Below, piece after piece: positions 18,464 to 26,910 of a DNA stretch of 64,000 nt; the stretch's first letter is position 1, and every line of letters starts with the position of its first letter. The position numbers and the translations under genes were made by a program. Where the stretch lies: contig NZ_JBNPXF010000001.1 of NCBI RefSeq assembly GCF_050433445.1, positions 62,001 to 126,000 of the forward strand. Reading direction: 5' to 3'. The notes beneath the pieces are model-generated. The model made no database searches and was not told where the DNA came from. It saw only the letters and a program-made list of their open reading frames with translations. Source of the DNA: Kroppenstedtia sanguinis (GTDB lineage Bacteria; Bacillota; Bacilli; Thermoactinomycetales; DSM-45169).

Positions 18464-18808
18464 TTGTTCGGCGATTTTTTCACCGAATTAGTTGCCGCAT
18501 TTGCCACGTTGGTTGTATTTGGTTTTGTGATTTGGATGGTGCTTATTGTAATTATGTTTTTTAAAGAGCTGTTCACCCCTGGCGATATTCAAGTGAGGGA
18601 TTATCTTTATCGGGTCTGGAAGAGGTTTCTGTTCTCTTTCGAGGTTACGGCCTACGGTGGAATCGTAGTGGTGCCGTATTTGATGAATAAAGCGGAAGAG
18701 GATGATGTGACTCGATATATGATGATGTTGATTTTGGCCATCCTGTTTTCAGCACTTTTTCTTTATATCCGTTTTAAGATAGGCTTTCGGCGTCGTCGCC
18801 GCGGTTGA
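18464..18808 (+). CDS. Small membrane protein of unknown function
   Basis: Encodes 114 residues with two or three membrane helices (about residues 9-33, then 84-103, with a weaker one near 62-73) and a very basic C-terminus FRRRRRG, consistent with an inside-facing tail. I recognise no family. The start is TTG 18464, placed because GGGGGGA lies just upstream at suitable distance. It stands alone between the PBP terminator and its own terminator at 18848, so it is probably a single-gene transcript. Confidence 0.6.
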   Translation: MFGDFFTELVAAFATLVVFGFVIWMVLIVIMFFKELFTPGDIQVRDYLYRVWKRFLFSFEVTAYGGIVVVPYLMNKAEEDDVTRYMMMLILAILFSALFLYIRFKIGFRRRRRG

Positions 18809-18847
18809 TTGGATCCAGCGGCTCCGGCTTCGGAAGGGAAGGAGGAA

Positions 18848-18870
18848 CCCGGCTTCGCCGGGCCTTTTTA
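18848..18870 (+). terminator. Intrinsic terminator upstream of rel
   Basis: CCCGGC-TTC-GCCGGG stem, a tight loop, followed by CCTTTTT. It ends the transcript of the small membrane protein gene. Confidence 0.85.
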
Positions 18871-18958
18871 TATCTTCTTTTCCCTTTACTTCACAGGGGG
18901 GATTGGAGATAATATAAGGAAAAATTATTTTAAATACATGATTTTAGGTGAGTGGAAT

Positions 18959-21109
18959 ATGCCAATTGAGGAACTGTTGGATCAAGCGGGTCGCTATTTA
19001 AATAAAGAAGACTTGGAGCAGGTGGAAAAGGCCTATCTCTTTGCCGAGGAGGCCCACAGGGGTCAGACCCGAAAATCCGGTGAGGAATATATTCATCACC
19101 CGGTGGCGGTCGCTGGGATCTTAGCCGAACTTCAGATGGATGCCACCACCCTGATCTCCGCGATTCTCCACGATGTGGTAGAGGATACCGGGGTCACCCT
19201 GGAGGTTTTGGAGGCTGAATTTGGCGAGACAGTCGCCCAAATCGTGGACGGTCTGACCAAATTGAAACAGCGGATGAAATATAAATCCTCGGCTGAGCAC
19301 CAGGCGGAAAACCATCGCAAAATGTTTGTAGCCATGGCTCAGGATATCCGGGTGATCTTGATCAAACTGGCGGATCGTCTCCATAACATGCGAACCTTAA
19401 AATATCTGCCTGAGGCAAAACGGCGCCGGATCTCCAAGGAGACACTGGAGATATTCGCTCCCTTGGCCCATCGTCTGGGGATTTCGACCATTAAATGGGA
19501 GTTGGAGGACAGCTCCCTGCGGAATCTCAATCCGCAGCAGTATTACCGAATTGTTCATCTGATGAAGCAGAAACGGGCGGAACGGGAGAAATATCTAGAT
19601 GAAGTGATTGCCACCATTCGGGATCGCCTTGCGGGGATGAATCTGTCTGCGGATCTCTCCGGGCGGCCGAAACACATCTACAGCATCTACCGCAAGATGA
19701 TAAAGGATCACAAACAGTTTAATGAAATTTACGATCTGTTGGCTGTGCGAGTGATCGTAGACTCGATCCGGGACTGCTATGCCGTCCTAGGGATCATCCA
19801 CACCATCTGGAAACCGATGCCGGGTCGATTCAAAGATTATATCGCCATGCCCAAAGCCAACATGTACCAATCTCTTCACACCACAGTGATCGGCCCTAAA
19901 GGAGAGCCGATCGAGGTGCAGATCCGTACCCGGGAAATGCACCGGATCGCCGAATACGGGATCGCTGCTCACTGGGCATACAAAGAAGGAGCCCAGCTCG
20001 AAGGTTCTTTCAATGAAAAGTTGAAATTGTTCAGGGAAATATTGGAGATGCAACAGGAGACCCATGATGCCCGAGAGTTTGTCGAAAATTTGAAGGTGGA
20101 TTGGTTTTCCGATTCCGTGTTTGTCTTCACGCCCAAGGGAGATGTGTTGGAGTTGCCCTCAGGTTCCGTTCCGCTGGACTTTGCTTACCGCATCCATACG
20201 GAGGTAGGGAACCGCTGTATCGGGGCGAAGGTGAACAACAAAATTGTTCCCTTGGATCATCGCTTGAGGACAGGGGATATTGTGGAGATTCTCACCTCCA
20301 AACACAGTTACGGTCCGAGCCGGGACTGGTTGAAATTGGTCAAGTCCTCCCAAGCTCGCAGCAAAATCCGCAACTGGTTTAAGAAAGAGCGGAGAGAAGA
20401 GAGTGTAGCCAAGGGACAGGAAATGATTGAGAGTGCGCTGAAAAAGCAAGATTACGATCCTTCCTCGGTCATGGGAGGGGATCGGGTTCAGAAAGTGGCT
20501 CACAACTTCAATTTTTCTGATGAAACGGATATGTATGCCGCCGTCGGATACGGAGGATTGTCCACGCAACAGGTGGTGAACCGCTTGACGGAAGGGATGC
20601 GTCTGGAAGAGGAGCCACCCTTGGTTCTCCCCGATGTGAAAGCGATGCCCACTCGGCGGAAACAACTGGATCACGGGGTCCGGGTCAAAGGAGTGGATAA
20701 CCTGCTGGTGCGTCTGTCCCGCTGTTGTCATCCGGTTCCCGGAGATGAGATCAAGGGTTTTGTCACCCAGGGTAGGGGCGTGTCCGTACATCGAGCGGAT
20801 TGTCCCAATCTGGAGGGGGTAGAAGAGAACCGAATGATCCCGGTGGAGTGGGAAGGGGGACCGGATCAGTCCTACCAGGTGGATCTCGAGGTGTCGGGTC
20901 TGGACCGAAATGGCTTGTTGAACGAAATTTTGCAAGCAGTGGCTGAAACCAAGGTCGCCTTGTCCGCGGTCAGCGGCAAGGCGGATCGACGGGGCTTGGC
21001 CAAGGTCAGTATCTCCATCTCCATTCGCAATATCAATCATCTGCAGTCCGTGGTGGATAAAATCAAAAGAGTGCCTGATATCTACAGTGTACGGCGCATC
21101 ATGCAATAA
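18959..21109 (+). CDS. relA: Bifunctional (p)ppGpp synthetase/hydrolase Rel
   Basis: Ribosome-associated stringent-response enzyme that makes and degrades (p)ppGpp, 716 residues (B. subtilis RelA has 734). The HD hydrolase domain is intact: HHPVAVAGILAE, ILHDVVEDT and KLADRLHNMRTL. The synthetase domain follows with RPKHIYSIYRKM and GRFKDYIAMPKANMYQSLHT. Then come the TGS domain (FTPKGDVLELPSGSVPLDFA), the zinc-finger-like region with RLSRCCHPVPGDEIKGF and HRADCPN, and a C-terminal ACT domain. ATG 18959 has AGGTGAG 6 nt upstream; the frame is open for 50 codons before it, but that crosses the preceding terminator. dtd follows 21 bp later, the standard rel-dtd operon. Confidence 0.97.
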   Translation: MPIEELLDQAGRYLNKEDLEQVEKAYLFAEEAHRGQTRKSGEEYIHHPVAVAGILAELQMDATTLISAILHDVVEDTGVTLEVLEAEFGETVAQIVDGLTKLKQRMKYKSSAEHQAENHRKMFVAMAQDIRVILIKLADRLHNMRTLKYLPEAKRRRISKETLEIFAPLAHRLGISTIKWELEDSSLRNLNPQQYYRIVHLMKQKRAEREKYLDEVIATIRDRLAGMNLSADLSGRPKHIYSIYRKMIKDHKQFNEIYDLLAVRVIVDSIRDCYAVLGIIHTIWKPMPGRFKDYIAMPKANMYQSLHTTVIGPKGEPIEVQIRTREMHRIAEYGIAAHWAYKEGAQLEGSFNEKLKLFREILEMQQETHDAREFVENLKVDWFSDSVFVFTPKGDVLELPSGSVPLDFAYRIHTEVGNRCIGAKVNNKIVPLDHRLRTGDIVEILTSKHSYGPSRDWLKLVKSSQARSKIRNWFKKERREESVAKGQEMIESALKKQDYDPSSVMGGDRVQKVAHNFNFSDETDMYAAVGYGGLSTQQVVNRLTEGMRLEEEPPLVLPDVKAMPTRRKQLDHGVRVKGVDNLLVRLSRCCHPVPGDEIKGFVTQGRGVSVHRADCPNLEGVEENRMIPVEWEGGPDQSYQVDLEVSGLDRNGLLNEILQAVAETKVALSAVSGKADRRGLAKVSISISIRNINHLQSVVDKIKRVPDIYSVRRIMQ

Positions 21110-21130
21110 ATCAGTCTGGGAGGGAAAAAT

Positions 21131-21580
21131 GTGCGTGTGGTGGTGCAACGTGCCAAAGATGCTAGTGTTTCCGTAGAAGGGGAGAAAACTGGAGCGATCG
21201 ATCACGGCCTCGTCTGCCTGGTGGGATTTACAGAGGGGGACGGAGAGGAAGAGATCCGTTACCTGGCAGAAAAGCTGGTCCACCTGCGGATTTTTGAAGA
21301 TGAGAAGGGGAAGATGAACCGCTCCTTACTGGATGTAGGGGGAGCCATTCTCTCGGTTTCCCAATTTACTCTTTACGGAGACTGTCGCAAAGGAAGGCGC
21401 CCCAATTTCTTGGCGGCAGCGCGGCCAGAGGTGGCTGAGGGCCTCTATCAGCGATTTAATCAGCAGTTAGAGTCCCACGGAGTTCAGGTGGAAACGGGGA
21501 TTTTCGGTGCCATGATGCAGGTGAAACTGACCAATGATGGCCCCGTGACCTTGATTTTGGAGCGGACACCCAATGACTGA
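21131..21580 (+). CDS. dtd: D-aminoacyl-tRNA deacylase
   Basis: Removes D-amino acids (and glycine) mischarged on tRNA. 149 residues, standard length. The two active-site motifs are present: SVSQFTLYGDCRKGRRP around residues 76-92 and the C-terminal TNDGPVTLILE. The start is GTG 21131, preceded by GGGAGGGA (21118-21125) at 5 nt. It follows rel by 21 bp, and no terminator lies between, so the two are co-transcribed as in other Bacilli. The usual downstream neighbours (a cell-wall amidase gene, then hisS) are displaced: hisS is ~17 kb away beyond an accessory stretch. Confidence 0.96.
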   Translation: MRVVVQRAKDASVSVEGEKTGAIDHGLVCLVGFTEGDGEEEIRYLAEKLVHLRIFEDEKGKMNRSLLDVGGAILSVSQFTLYGDCRKGRRPNFLAAARPEVAEGLYQRFNQQLESHGVQVETGIFGAMMQVKLTNDGPVTLILERTPND

Positions 21581-21593
21581 ATCCCTACGGGCA

Positions 21594-21744
21594 CTCGAAG
21601 CGTTGTGAAAAAGTTGTCATCCCCACAGGAACAGGATGCCTGACGTGCCCAGGGTCTTCGCCCCCCGACTTGAGCCGCCAGAACAACGGAACGAAATGTG
21701 AATCCCATACCGCCCCCTGCAATCGCAGGGTATCACATGCTTCA
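21594..21744 (-). repeat. Family A dispersed repeat, copy A4 (inverted orientation)
   Basis: Begins TCGAAGCGTTGTGAAAAAG, the reverse complement of the right end of other copies, and ends TATCACATGCTTCAAG. The core CCAGAACAACGGAACGA and GTGAATCCCATACC match the complement of A1 and A7. It fills the gap between dtd and the tkt promoter and may double as a terminator-like structure. Confidence 0.75.
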
Positions 21745-21788
21745 AGTGTTCTGCTGAATTCGTGAAGGGTTTTTTTGTTTGGCTGTGC

Positions 21789-21794
21789 TATAAT
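21789..21794 (+). promoter_or_regulatory. tkt promoter -10 element
   Basis: A perfect TATAAT, 44 bp before the tkt start. No good -35 hexamer is seen at 16-18 bp upstream, where the sequence is a T-run. It starts just past repeat A4. Confidence 0.55.
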
Positions 21795-21837
21795 ACGCTT
21801 GAATGAGAAAGCAGAGGACAAGGAGGACTCCAAGTTT

Positions 21838-23850
21838 ATGCCCAATACCAGCCAGTCCATTGAAAATTTGGCTGTCAACACGATTCGGATGCTGTCCATC
21901 GATGGGGTGGAACAGGCCAAATCAGGCCATCCAGGGATGCCCATGGGTGCTGCACCCATGGCCTACACACTCTGGTCTCGCTACATGAAACACAACCCGG
22001 ATCACCCGGATTGGTTTGACAGAGATCGATTCATCCTGTCTGCAGGCCATGGCTCCATGCTTTTATACAGTCTGTTGCATCTCTTCGGCTATGATCTATC
22101 CCTGGAAGAACTGAAAAATTTCCGGCAGTGGGGAAGCCAAACCCCGGGCCATCCAGAGTTTGGTCACACCCCTGGTGTGGAAGCGACCACGGGCCCCCTG
22201 GGGCAGGGAATCTCCAATGCTGTTGGCATGGCGATGGCGGAAGCCCATTTGGCTACCGTTTTCAATCGCGACGGCTATCCGGTGATCGACCATTATACTT
22301 ATACCCTTTGTGGTGATGGAGATCTGATGGAAGGGGTTTCGGCGGAAGCGGCTTCCCTGGCGGGGCATCTCCACTTGGGCAAACTGATCGTCCTGTATGA
22401 TTCCAACGATATTTCCTTGGATGGGGAGACGAACCGTTCTTTCACAGAGAATGTGCAACAGCGTTTTGAGGCCTATGGCTGGCAGGTGCTCCGGGTGGAA
22501 GGGGAAAACGATCTGGATGGGATCGCCTCTGCCATTGAAGAAGCCCAGCGCGAGACCGCTCAACCTACCCTGATCGAGGTGAAAACCACGATCGGTTACG
22601 GTAGCCCCAATCTGGCTGGTACTTCCGAGGTGCACGGGAAAGCCATCGGATCCGAGGAAGCAGCCCAAGTACGCAAAGCTTATGGCTGGCCATGGGACGA
22701 GTCCTTTTATGTGCCTGAAGAAGTGAGAAGCCACTTCCGGACATTGAAAGAAAAAGGGATTCAAGCTGAAGCGGAGTGGCAAAAACTTTTCGAAAGCTAT
22801 AAGCAGGCCCATCCAGCTCTGGCTGAGCAGTTGGAAATGGCGATTCGCGGCGAACTTCCTGCCGGTTGGGAGGATCAGCTACCGGTCTATGAGGCAGGGA
22901 GCAAGAAAATTGCCACCCGTGCCGCCTCAGGCGATGTCTTGAACGCTTTGGCCCCAACTCTTCCCCAGTTGGTAGGTGGTTCTGCCGACCTTGCTTCCTC
23001 CAACCAGACGATGCTGAAAGAGGAAAAAGACTTTCAGGCGGGGAATTATGCCGGTCGCAATTTCTGGTTTGGTGTGCGGGAACACGCAATGGGTGCTGCA
23101 CTGAACGGGATGGCCTATCATGGCGGACTGCGTCCTTATGGCGGAACCTTCCTGGTCTTCTCTGACTATATGCGGGGGGCGATCCGCCTGTCGGCTCTGT
23201 CGAGACTGCCGGTGTTGTACGTGCTCACCCATGACAGCATCTCTGTCGGGGAGGACGGCCCCACTCATGAACCAGTGGAACAGATTCCTTCCCTGCGCTT
23301 GATTCCCCATCTGAAAGTGTTCCGTCCCGGCGATGCCAATGAAACCGTGGCGGCCTACCGCTATTCCCTGATGAAAAAGGATGGTCCAGTGGCCTTGGCA
23401 CTCAGTCGGCAAGGGTTGCCGGTGCTGGAGGGAACAGCGGATCGGGGACAAGAGGGGACTCTGCAGGGAGGATATGTCCTCGTCGATACAGAGAAAGATC
23501 CTGATGTGATCCTGATCGCCACCGGCTCGGAGGTTCATCTTGCCGTGGAAGCACAAAAGGAGCTGGGCAAGGAAGGGATCCAAGCACGGGTGGTCAGCAT
23601 GCCCTGTCGCGAACTCTTTGATGAGCAACCGGAAGCCTACCGTGATGAGGTGTTGCCCTCCAGGGTGAAAGCCCGGGTGGCAATCGAAGCGGCACATCCC
23701 TCCGGTTGGGAAAAGTATACCGGTGACCGGGGTGCAGTGATCGGCATCGACACTTTTGGAGCTTCCGCCCCAGGACCCGTGGTGATGGAGCAGTATGGAT
23801 TCACCGTGGAAAATGTCATTCAACATGCGAAAAAAGTGTTACAGGCTTGA
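21838..23850 (+). CDS. tkt: Transketolase
   Basis: Thiamine-diphosphate enzyme of the pentose phosphate pathway, moving two-carbon ketol units between sugar phosphates in the cytosol. 670 residues, normal length. Visible hallmarks are AKSGHPGMPMGAAPMAYTLW near the N-terminus, the ThDP motif CGDGDLMEGVSAEAASLAGH ... YDSNDISLDG, and FWFGVREHAMGAALNGMAYH plus THDSISVGEDGPTHEP in the pyrimidine domain. ATG 21838 is preceded by AAGGAGG with good spacing. A promoter -10 box lies 44 bp upstream and a bidirectional terminator follows, so it is a single-gene unit. Confidence 0.97.
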   Translation: MPNTSQSIENLAVNTIRMLSIDGVEQAKSGHPGMPMGAAPMAYTLWSRYMKHNPDHPDWFDRDRFILSAGHGSMLLYSLLHLFGYDLSLEELKNFRQWGSQTPGHPEFGHTPGVEATTGPLGQGISNAVGMAMAEAHLATVFNRDGYPVIDHYTYTLCGDGDLMEGVSAEAASLAGHLHLGKLIVLYDSNDISLDGETNRSFTENVQQRFEAYGWQVLRVEGENDLDGIASAIEEAQRETAQPTLIEVKTTIGYGSPNLAGTSEVHGKAIGSEEAAQVRKAYGWPWDESFYVPEEVRSHFRTLKEKGIQAEAEWQKLFESYKQAHPALAEQLEMAIRGELPAGWEDQLPVYEAGSKKIATRAASGDVLNALAPTLPQLVGGSADLASSNQTMLKEEKDFQAGNYAGRNFWFGVREHAMGAALNGMAYHGGLRPYGGTFLVFSDYMRGAIRLSALSRLPVLYVLTHDSISVGEDGPTHEPVEQIPSLRLIPHLKVFRPGDANETVAAYRYSLMKKDGPVALALSRQGLPVLEGTADRGQEGTLQGGYVLVDTEKDPDVILIATGSEVHLAVEAQKELGKEGIQARVVSMPCRELFDEQPEAYRDEVLPSRVKARVAIEAAHPSGWEKYTGDRGAVIGIDTFGASAPGPVVMEQYGFTVENVIQHAKKVLQA

Positions 23851-23857
23851 ACGAAAA

Positions 23858-23888
23858 AACACCCGCTTCCTCAGGGAGCGGGTGTTTT
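23858..23888 (+). terminator. Bidirectional terminator between tkt and the YjiH-like gene
   Basis: ACACCCGCTTCC pairs with GGGAGCGGGTGT, flanked by an A-run on the left and a T-run on the right, so it can serve both converging genes. Confidence 0.88.
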
Positions 23889-23890
23889 GT

Positions 23891-25243
23891 TTAAAAGATG
23901 AGATTTGCCATCAAGACGATCACCGGGAGAGTGATCAAGGTACGCAGGAGAAAGATGATCACCAAGTCCTTGAAGTCGACGGGGATTTTGGAACCGAGGA
24001 GGAGCCCACCCACTTCCGACATGTAGATCAGTTGGGTCACGGAGACACAAGCGATGATAAACCGAGTCATTTCATTTTCAATCCCACTGCCGACGACAGA
24101 GGGGAGGAACATGTCAGCAAACCCGATCACCATGGTTTGAGCTGCGGCTCCGGCCTCTGGAACCTGGAGCAGGGTTAACAGAGGCACAAAGGGTTTACCC
24201 AGCCAAACGAAGAGCGGAGTATACTCGGCGATGATCAGAGCGATCGTTCCCAGGGACATGACGACGGGAATCACCCCAATCCACATGTCGAGGACATTTT
24301 GGGCACCTCCCTTGAAAATATTGCGGAACCGTTGCTTTTGGGCCCGAGTGGCGGCCTGTTGCAAACCCCAGCGAAGAGCGGAGTAACCGGCAGGGATGGA
24401 TTCATCCAAACGATTGGCAGATCCATCGCTGTAGGTATCCGGTTTGCGGGACAAGGGAGGGATGCGAGGCATCACAATGGCTGCCACCAGACCCGCGAGA
24501 CAAATGGTCAGATAGTAAGGAATGAATAGGTCTGCCAGATTCATCTGGGCCAACACCACGATGGAGAAGGTGATCGAGACCACTGAAAAGGTGGTGCCAA
24601 TCACCGCCGCCTCCCGCCGGGTGTAAAATCCATCTTCGTACTGTTTACTGGTCAGCAAGACTCCGACAGTGCCGTCTCCTAACCAGGAGGCAAAACAATC
24701 GATGGAAGAGCGGCCCGGCAGTTTGAACAGGGGACGCATCAAGGGGGTGAGCAGAGCGCCGAACAGCTCCAACAGACCGAAATCCATCAATAACGGTAGA
24801 AAGAAGCCGGCGAACAGGAATACAGAAAACAGCACCGGTAGCAAGTCGTACAGGAGCGTCCCCCCTGTCTCCTCGGACCAGATCCCTTCAGGTCCGATCT
24901 GGAACAGGGTGATGAAGGCAAAGATGAAACTCAAAATCCGGGCGATCAGCCACATGGGTTTCACATCCAGGAGACCCTTCAGGAAGGCGTGATTGATCAT
25001 CCAGGCAGGTTGAACCCATTTGGCGATCAGAGAGCCGATGAGGGCGATGAGAAGGATCCCCGTCACGATGTGAGGCAGGATCTCAGATAAGCCATTTTGT
25101 ACTATTTCTGCTAACCATGCCACCGGGATCGTGATTCCCGCCTCAGAAGGAATCGGGATCATAAACAGGAAGATTCCGATCAGAGAGGGAATGAGGAACT
25201 TCAGATAGTCTGATGATGACGGAGAAAATTTACGGGAGTTCAT
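23891..25243 (-). CDS. YjiH-type multi-pass membrane protein (nucleoside-recognition/gate domain)
   Basis: About ten membrane helices in 450 residues. A paired Gate-type domain layout is suggested by LPHIVTGILLIALIGSLIAK, SWLGDGTVGVLLTSKQYEDG, REAAVIGTTFSVVSITFSIV and, in the second half, AQTMVIGFADMFLPSVVGSG and YMSEVGGLLLGSKIP. This resembles the YjiH family of the nucleoside-recognition (Gate) superfamily; the transported substrate is unknown. ATG 25243 is chosen for GGTGGA 7 nt upstream on the minus strand; the frame is open 52 codons further upstream without a ribosome site. The leader carries a terminator-like hairpin at 25321-25341. It shares a bidirectional terminator with tkt. Confidence 0.82.
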   Translation of the reverse strand: MNSRKFSPSSSDYLKFLIPSLIGIFLFMIPIPSEAGITIPVAWLAEIVQNGLSEILPHIVTGILLIALIGSLIAKWVQPAWMINHAFLKGLLDVKPMWLIARILSFIFAFITLFQIGPEGIWSEETGGTLLYDLLPVLFSVFLFAGFFLPLLMDFGLLELFGALLTPLMRPLFKLPGRSSIDCFASWLGDGTVGVLLTSKQYEDGFYTRREAAVIGTTFSVVSITFSIVVLAQMNLADLFIPYYLTICLAGLVAAIVMPRIPPLSRKPDTYSDGSANRLDESIPAGYSALRWGLQQAATRAQKQRFRNIFKGGAQNVLDMWIGVIPVVMSLGTIALIIAEYTPLFVWLGKPFVPLLTLLQVPEAGAAAQTMVIGFADMFLPSVVGSGIENEMTRFIIACVSVTQLIYMSEVGGLLLGSKIPVDFKDLVIIFLLRTLITLPVIVLMANLIF

Positions 25244-25320
25244 TCTTAATTCCACCTTATCTGTTGATTCATCGAAGCACGGATGCAAATGAATATTTAA
25301 AACAAATACCTCATAAAAAT

Positions 25321-25341
25321 ACCACATCTTTTGCGATGTGG
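25321..25341 (-). promoter_or_regulatory. Terminator-like hairpin in the leader of the YjiH-like gene
   Basis: Read on the minus strand, CCACATC-GCAAAA-GATGTGG is followed by TATTTTTA, about 80 nt before the start codon. A second CCACATC lies upstream in the same RNA (complement of 25383-25389) and could pair with GATGTGG instead. This gives two mutually exclusive stems, as in attenuators. It does not match the purine riboswitch core. Confidence 0.4.
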
Positions 25342-25508
25342 GAACTGTCAATCTGTGGAGTGCACCCATAAAGTCGATCAGGGATGTGGATTCACTCAAC
25401 CACAGGTACTACTTATCTGATGGGCTGAAGGGATCAAGGCTTGCCATTTGATCCCGCTTGTCTCGATCCCAGCGATGGATGGAGGAGACTCACTCTGTTC
25501 TTGAGATC

Positions 25509-26233
25509 CTATTTTCTGCATTTGAAAAACATGCGGCCCCAGGAGTCGAAACCGACTTCTTCGGAAGTCTTGGCGTGGATGTCCCGAAAACCGGCGGAAG
25601 AAAGCATCCGGAAAACTTCCTCTTTATAGTAAGCTTTTTGGGTCAGAGTGAAATCACTCCGTTTCCATCCCTGATCCTCTGGGGTGAATAGAGTGAAATC
25701 GTTCGTTATAGGCTAACCTCCGCTCGGAGTCATAATGGGCATCCATCACACAGACCAAGTCTTTCTCTGTGATGTGAAAGGAGCCTTTCCACCGTTTCAA
25801 ATAACCTTCATGCATATTCAAATCAAAGTAGAAGATCCCTCTAGGCACCAAAGCCTGCCGAACCTGGTGGAAAACTTGCTCCAACTCTGATGAATCCAGG
25901 ATATGATTCAGACTATCAAAGGTAGAGAGGATGGCGTGTTGGGGTTGTTCCACTGTGAAGGAACGGGCGTCAACCCATAGGAAGCGCGCCCTGGGGGCTC
26001 GCTGACGGGCATGGACGAGCATCGCCTTTGAATGGTCGATCCCCGTCACTCCGCTTCCGTGAGTTTTTCTGCCAATCCGCCAGTGCCGCAACACAGATCC
26101 AGGATCCGATCTCCCGGTTCCAACTCGGACAACACTTCCGATTTCAGCACCGCCTGGATTCGATCAGGTGGCTCCAATGTCGGGCATAGACATCGGCAAA
26201 GGGATCATAATCCGCAGATTGTTCTCCATTCAC
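25509..26233 (-). pseudogene. SAM-dependent methyltransferase, broken by three frameshifts
   Basis: On the minus strand a GTG at 26233, with AGGTGAG about 7 nt upstream, begins VNGEQSADYDPFADVYARHW. A shift near 26170 leads into a frame reading RILDLCCGTGGLAEKLTEAE, the classic SAM-binding motif I. A second shift near 26055 leads into VTGIDHSKAMLVHARQRAP, then FYFDLNMHEGYLKRW. A third near 25690 leads into DFTLTQKAYYKEEVFRMLSS and AGFRDIHAKTSEEVGFDSWG, ending at the stop 25509-25511. All parts are collinear and together make a complete ~240-residue class I methyltransferase of the type found in Bacilli. Three separate shifts argue for a dead gene rather than a sequencing error. The intact middle piece (25654-26094) is not a gene on its own. 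Confidence 0.85.
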
Positions 26234-26520
26234 TGGATCTCACCTCACCCAGGGGTTTTATTCACATGAGACAATTTCACCATTGCATATTTTCGAAATG
26301 CGAGTTACCACAGAAGGGTTTAGAACTATCCAACGCTTTTGAAGGGACTTCAGCTGTTGATATCGGGATTGAGGATTAATTAGAAAAATGGGTGTCGGAG
26401 GGATGATTCGTGTGCTGCCCAAAGCGAGAGGTTAACTTTCTGGGAACCTTTTTGGATGATCGGTGAGTTTTTTGCTTTTTTTCACTAAAAGCACGTAATA
26501 AATGATTCTGGATACATCTT

Positions 26521-26549
26521 TTGGTCTCCTTCCGTGGACACACTATAGA
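26521..26549 (+). promoter_or_regulatory. Sigma-A-like promoter of the 53-residue gene
   Basis: TTGGTC (26521-26526), a 17-bp spacer, then TATAGA (26544-26549), just upstream of the small gene at 26576. The rest of 26234-26520 shows no gene. Confidence 0.5.
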
Positions 26550-26575
26550 AGAACGGATCACGGGAGGGAAAACAG

Positions 26576-26737
26576 ATGCGCAGAACGGAAAAGGAACAGC
26601 GAGTAAGAATCCAGTCGGCAGAGCACGGTTTTACTGACTGGTGGGATCGGCGAGATGGGGAAATCCCTTTCGGTAGAAGGGGAGGGGAAGATTTTCTCAG
26701 AAGAAAAGATATGCAAAAGAAAGCTGTGGACCCGTAA
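26576..26737 (+). CDS. Small basic protein, 53 aa, unknown
   Basis: ATG 26576 is preceded by GGGAGGG (26562-26568) at 7 nt and by a plausible sigma-A promoter. The 53-codon frame ends at TAA 26735-26737. The product begins MRRTEKEQRVRIQSAEHGF, contains TDWWDRRDGEIPFGRRGG and is rich in Arg, Lys and Glu with no membrane segment. I do not recognise it. Good expression signals are the main reason to believe it. It lies in the gap between the methyltransferase pseudogene and hemZ and reads in the same direction as hemZ, with ~170 bp between. Confidence 0.5.
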   Translation: MRRTEKEQRVRIQSAEHGFTDWWDRRDGEIPFGRRGGEDFLRRKDMQKKAVDP

Positions 26738-26910
26738 TGAATTCCTACATAGCTGCCCGCCGGAAGGCTTAGGCGGAAGCGTAGTGAAAACCCTAACCCA
26801 GGTTCCTCATGGCTATTGAAATCTACAGGGGAGTCGGTTAGACTGGGGGAGAAAAAATCAACGGTGGATCCAAGGGAGGTACGTGCGGCACCGGCCTGCA
26901 CGGTTTTTTT

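Noticed and set aside
20159..21283. Long open frame on the minus strand across rel and dtd (over 370 codons)
   Set aside because: It is the antisense of well-identified genes with full domain sets, has no ribosome site, and reflects the high-GC third-position bias. Similar antisense frames over tkt, alaS and the recD2 region were rejected for the same reason.
25321..25442. Purine riboswitch upstream of the YjiH-like gene
   Set aside because: The conserved aptamer core and loop-loop elements are absent; only an attenuator-like hairpin pair is supported.
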